Origin: a virus | Length of the DNA: 32,117 nt | Reading direction: 5' to 3' (one strand) | IMG/VR virus record: IMGVR_UViG_3300034954_000087 | Location: 1-32,117 of that record | In this document: piece by piece, positions 30,155-32,117 of the stretch | How the letters are laid out: each line of letters begins with the position of its first letter | How positions within the stretch are numbered: the stretch's first letter is position 1 | Made by a program: the position numbers and the translations under genes | Notes under the pieces: model-generated | The model's database searches: none | Told to the model about the DNA's origin: nothing | What the model saw: the letters and a program-made list of their open reading frames with translations, nothing else

Positions 30155-30958
30155 TTATAGAATCAGGCTAGCAAGGACATCTACGTTGTTAGAACTTGAA
30201 GTATCAGAATAACTATCGCTGCTGGCGGGAAGAGTTACCCTTCCAAGAACACCAGGATCATCAAACTTATCTGCAGTATAGAATCTATATCTCTCATAGT
30301 AGAAACCAATGGTCATAGTCATGATCTTTGCTTTCTGGTTATCGAGTTGAACAGAACCAATATTATATGGGAAAGCGTTTTGAATTTCCCAACATGCAGT
30401 GAGTTGATACTTTCTTGCCAAAAGCAATTGATTTGCCATACCAGATTCTCTGATAGCACGAATCATTTTAGGATCTGTGACTGCTAAGTCACCTCCACCA
30501 CGTTCCCATTTATATACCATAATAAAGGGACATGTATAATCAGTATAGTAGCGAGTATATTGTTCACTGTCAGGTGCCATCGCTGTGGTCCACCTTTCAA
30601 AGAAATTTCTATTGTACTGTGATCTAGGAACCTTAAAGGTCATATTGATCTGACTATATGCTGTATTAGTAGCATATTTGAATCCAGAACCAACATTTTG
30701 AATCTGACCTGTAGTAATCTGTTTACTAGGAAGTTGAATAGAATCACAATAGTAATCTAATTGCCAATTCAAATCAGTTGATTCGACCTGCATAGTTCTA
30801 TCGCTAACAGCAGAACCACCCTGTCGTAACATAGCAGGTGTAGCAATTCTCACAGAATATAAATTCTGCATTGCAGGAGAATTATCCTTACCCTTGCTAA
30901 GAGAAATAAATTCCTGTAGGGAGTTATATCTAGCTGCTTGTGGATTTGGAATGCCCAT
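30155..30958 (-). CDS. 54: Baseplate tail-tube initiator, gp54-like (267 aa)
   Basis: A 267-aa tube-fold protein. Its order is the T4 gp19/gp54 type: MQVESTDLNWQLDYYCDSIQ then LPSKQI (about 51-77), INMTFKVPRSQYNRNFFERW (104-123), YKLTAC/CWEIQNAFPYNIGSVQLDN (about 184-210) and KIMTMTIGFYYERYRFY (about 212-228). The gp19 tail tube is similar in fold, but the neighbouring gp48 and gp4 favour gp54, the protein on which the tube starts. T4 gp54 is 320 aa, so this is shorter. Its start overlaps the gp4 stop by one base (TAATG). Confidence 0.7.
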   Translation of the reverse strand: MGIPNPQAARYNSLQEFISLSKGKDNSPAMQNLYSVRIATPAMLRQGGSAVSDRTMQVESTDLNWQLDYYCDSIQLPSKQITTGQIQNVGSGFKYATNTAYSQINMTFKVPRSQYNRNFFERWTTAMAPDSEQYTRYYTDYTCPFIMVYKWERGGGDLAVTDPKMIRAIRESGMANQLLLARKYQLTACWEIQNAFPYNIGSVQLDNQKAKIMTMTIGFYYERYRFYTADKFDDPGVLGRVTLPASSDSYSDTSSSNNVDVLASLIL

Positions 30959-31377
30959 TAGACTTTAAGTTCCTTTTCGGTGATTAACATAAACTCCCAA
31001 CCATTGTCTACACAAAATTCAGTTGCTGCTTTCCACTTTGCTTGATTGACACTCCAAGTGACAACCTCATTAATATATCGCTTTGTCATCCGTTTCTGTG
31101 TTTTTGGTTCTTTAGTTTGTTTATAAGGTTTTACTTCGACCAAGTATTTCCTTTTTCCAATCTTGACATAGAAATCTGGAAAATATCTATGCCTTTTTCC
31201 ATCAACAGGTGAGATGTAAGGTATGATTATCTCTTCACTTCCCCATTCTTTCACGGTTGGTGTAATATCACACCATTTCATAAATTTATACTCCCAGGAT
31301 GACCTGTAAATCACGTTGGATGGGTCTCCTTTATACTTTTGAGGGAAGGATGGACGATACTTACCTTGATATCTCAT
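30958..31377 (-). CDS. 4: Head completion protein gp4
   Basis: A 139-aa counterpart of T4 gp4 (gp50/gp65, 150 aa). The start MRYQGKYRPSFPQKYKGDPS and YRSSWEYKFMKWCD (24-37) are near-diagnostic. It also keeps a PD-(D/E)XK nuclease core: P67-D68 in YFPDFYV and E81-x-K83 in LVEVKPY. It acts late in head maturation, before tail joining. A weak late box (CCTAAATA, 31399-31406) lies upstream. Its start codon sits inside the late promoter for the divergent gp48 gene. Confidence 0.9.
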   Translation of the reverse strand: MRYQGKYRPSFPQKYKGDPSNVIYRSSWEYKFMKWCDITPTVKEWGSEEIIIPYISPVDGKRHRYFPDFYVKIGKRKYLVEVKPYKQTKEPKTQKRMTKRYINEVVTWSVNQAKWKAATEFCVDNGWEFMLITEKELKV

Positions 31378-31382
31378 AAATA
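31375..31382 (+). promoter_or_regulatory. T4-type late promoter variant (CATAAATA) for gp48
   Basis: CATAAATA on the plus strand, overlapping the gp4 ATG (31375-31377, minus strand). It is 31 bases before the gp48 TTG. Only 36 bases separate the two divergent genes. Confidence 0.6.
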
Positions 31383-31413
31383 CATAGAGGTCACATAGTA
31401 TTTAGGTAGAAAA

Positions 31414-32117
31414 TTGGCATCCAACTTTAGATACCCATTAAGAGCACCTGTGGCAGGTGGCAGCGGGGAGGGCAGAGATGCACCCACCGAAGCCATTGAC
31501 TATGTAATGTTCCATAGACAGGTTATCAAGTATGATGATCAAAGTAGTAACTACTATGGATTGAACATGCCTGATAATAAAGTGCAGTTAAAACCCGATA
31601 AGGATCGGGTATATATTGCCATGCCTAGTACTCTTTCGACGAATTATGCGCCAGCATATCGTCAAACAGATCTTGGTGTAGCAGGTATGGCACTTGCTGA
31701 AGGACAAGTTGGTGCTGCTGATGGAGATCTTGCAAGTATTGCAACAACAATTCAAGAAGCAGCAGGAAAAGCACTTCCAGAATTTACTCAGGGTGCTTTT
31801 GCACAAGCAGCATCTGGTGCTTCGCAGTTCTTAGGTTTAGCAGGATCATTCAATGCTAATGATATTGTTCAGTTGACAAAGGGTAAGGTTTTCAACCCAT
31901 ATACTGAGCAAATGTTCTCTAACATGACATTTAGAACACACTCGTTCAACTTTAAGATGTTTGCTAGAGATGCAAAGGAAGCAGATGAAATTGCTAAGAT
32001 CATTGCTTACTTAAAACAGGGTGCTTTACCTAAATATGGAGCAGAGAAGAAAGCAAGATTCTTTGAAGTTCCTGAAAAATTCAATATTAAGTTTGTCCGT
32101 ATGCAACCTAACGGATT
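31414..32117 (+). CDS. 48: Baseplate tail-tube cap, gp48-like (partial, 5' part)
   Basis: Only plus-strand gene, cut by the window end after 234 codons (T4 gp48 is 364 aa). The frame begins after a stop at 31396 and has no ATG; a TTG at 31414 with AGGTAGA 5 bases upstream is the best start. The translation begins LASNFRYPLRAPVAGGSGEG (first residue read as Met). The middle is Ala-rich; FNPYTEQMFSNMTFRTHSFN followed by FKMFARDAKEADEIAKIIAY is a hallmark of T4 gp48 and its relatives. It caps the hub together with gp54. Confidence 0.85.
   Translation, partial: MASNFRYPLRAPVAGGSGEGRDAPTEAIDYVMFHRQVIKYDDQSSNYYGLNMPDNKVQLKPDKDRVYIAMPSTLSTNYAPAYRQTDLGVAGMALAEGQVGAADGDLASIATTIQEAAGKALPEFTQGAFAQAASGASQFLGLAGSFNANDIVQLTKGKVFNPYTEQMFSNMTFRTHSFNFKMFARDAKEADEIAKIIAYLKQGALPKYGAEKKARFFEVPEKFNIKFVRMQPNG

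Noticed and set aside
31588-31806. Minus-strand Cys/Ser-rich 72-aa frame
   Set aside because: It is antisense to gp48, whose plus-strand translation is clearly recognisable.
1-32117. CRISPR array, insertion sequence, integrase or attachment site
   Set aside because: No regularly spaced repeats, transposase-like or recombinase-like frames, or duplicated tRNA ends were found. The five short inverted repeats are too few and irregular for a CRISPR array.

Overview
This window is a stretch of a T4-like cyanophage genome (a tailed myovirus of marine Synechococcus or Prochlorococcus). The main evidence is recognisable T4 baseplate and head-completion proteins (gp48, gp4, gp54, a gp26 family protein, gp27, gp5) in a compact late cluster, T4-type late promoters (TATAAATA and one-base variants) ahead of most structural genes, a CpeT-type phycobiliprotein lyase gene of a kind carried by cyanophages, several 2OG-Fe(II) oxygenase-like genes, and five phage tRNA genes. 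Nearly everything is on the minus strand, so the window reads most naturally from right to left. Only the right-most gene (gp48) is on the plus strand.

Right to left: gp48 (plus, cut by the window end) diverges from gp4 and gp54. Then follow a gp26-family protein with a likely -1 frameshift extension (30115-29217), two long tape-measure-like proteins of 858 and 936 aa, the second carrying two predicted peptidoglycan-hydrolase domains, and gp27 (down to 22465). A small accessory block follows: an acidic 75-aa protein, CpeT, tRNA-Val, a 2OG-Fe(II) oxygenase-like protein and a secreted HExxH metalloprotease-like protein. Next comes gp5, the hub and needle, in which no lysozyme domain is apparent. 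A strong sigma70-like promoter at 17824-17852 starts a run of small genes interleaved with tRNA-Leu, tRNA-Thr, tRNA-Ala and tRNA-Asn. Two of these small genes run into the 5' end of a tRNA. A second 2OG-Fe(II) oxygenase and three tiny overlapping genes lead to the tail-fibre/virion-protein block (15082-5788): five large or mid-size structural proteins and a likely fibre-assembly protein, most behind late promoters.

The left 5.8 kb is different. It holds a third 2OG-Fe(II) oxygenase-like gene, an operon of at least eight tiny overlapping genes (5072-3356), and a four-gene DNA-modification cassette (3206-26): a beta-class DNA methyltransferase, an unrecognised protein with a nuclease-like stretch, a small NPPW methyltransferase-like protein, and a ParB/DGQHR-like protein. 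These operons use sigma70-type promoters rather than late promoters. Several of their genes end in a repeated imperfect inverted repeat overlapping the stop codon. In two places it is followed at once by an intrinsic terminator whose loop contains the -35 box of the next promoter.

The most noteworthy observations are: (1) a canonical slippery heptamer joining the gp26-like gene to a downstream open frame, the layout of a tail-assembly-chaperone frameshift; (2) the stop-codon inverted repeat / terminator / promoter module; (3) cell-wall hydrolase domains on a tape-measure paralogue while gp5 shows none; (4) the methyltransferase/nuclease-like/ParB-like cassette; and (5) protein genes whose stop codons lie inside tRNA genes. 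All assignments come from reading the sequence; no database search was run.
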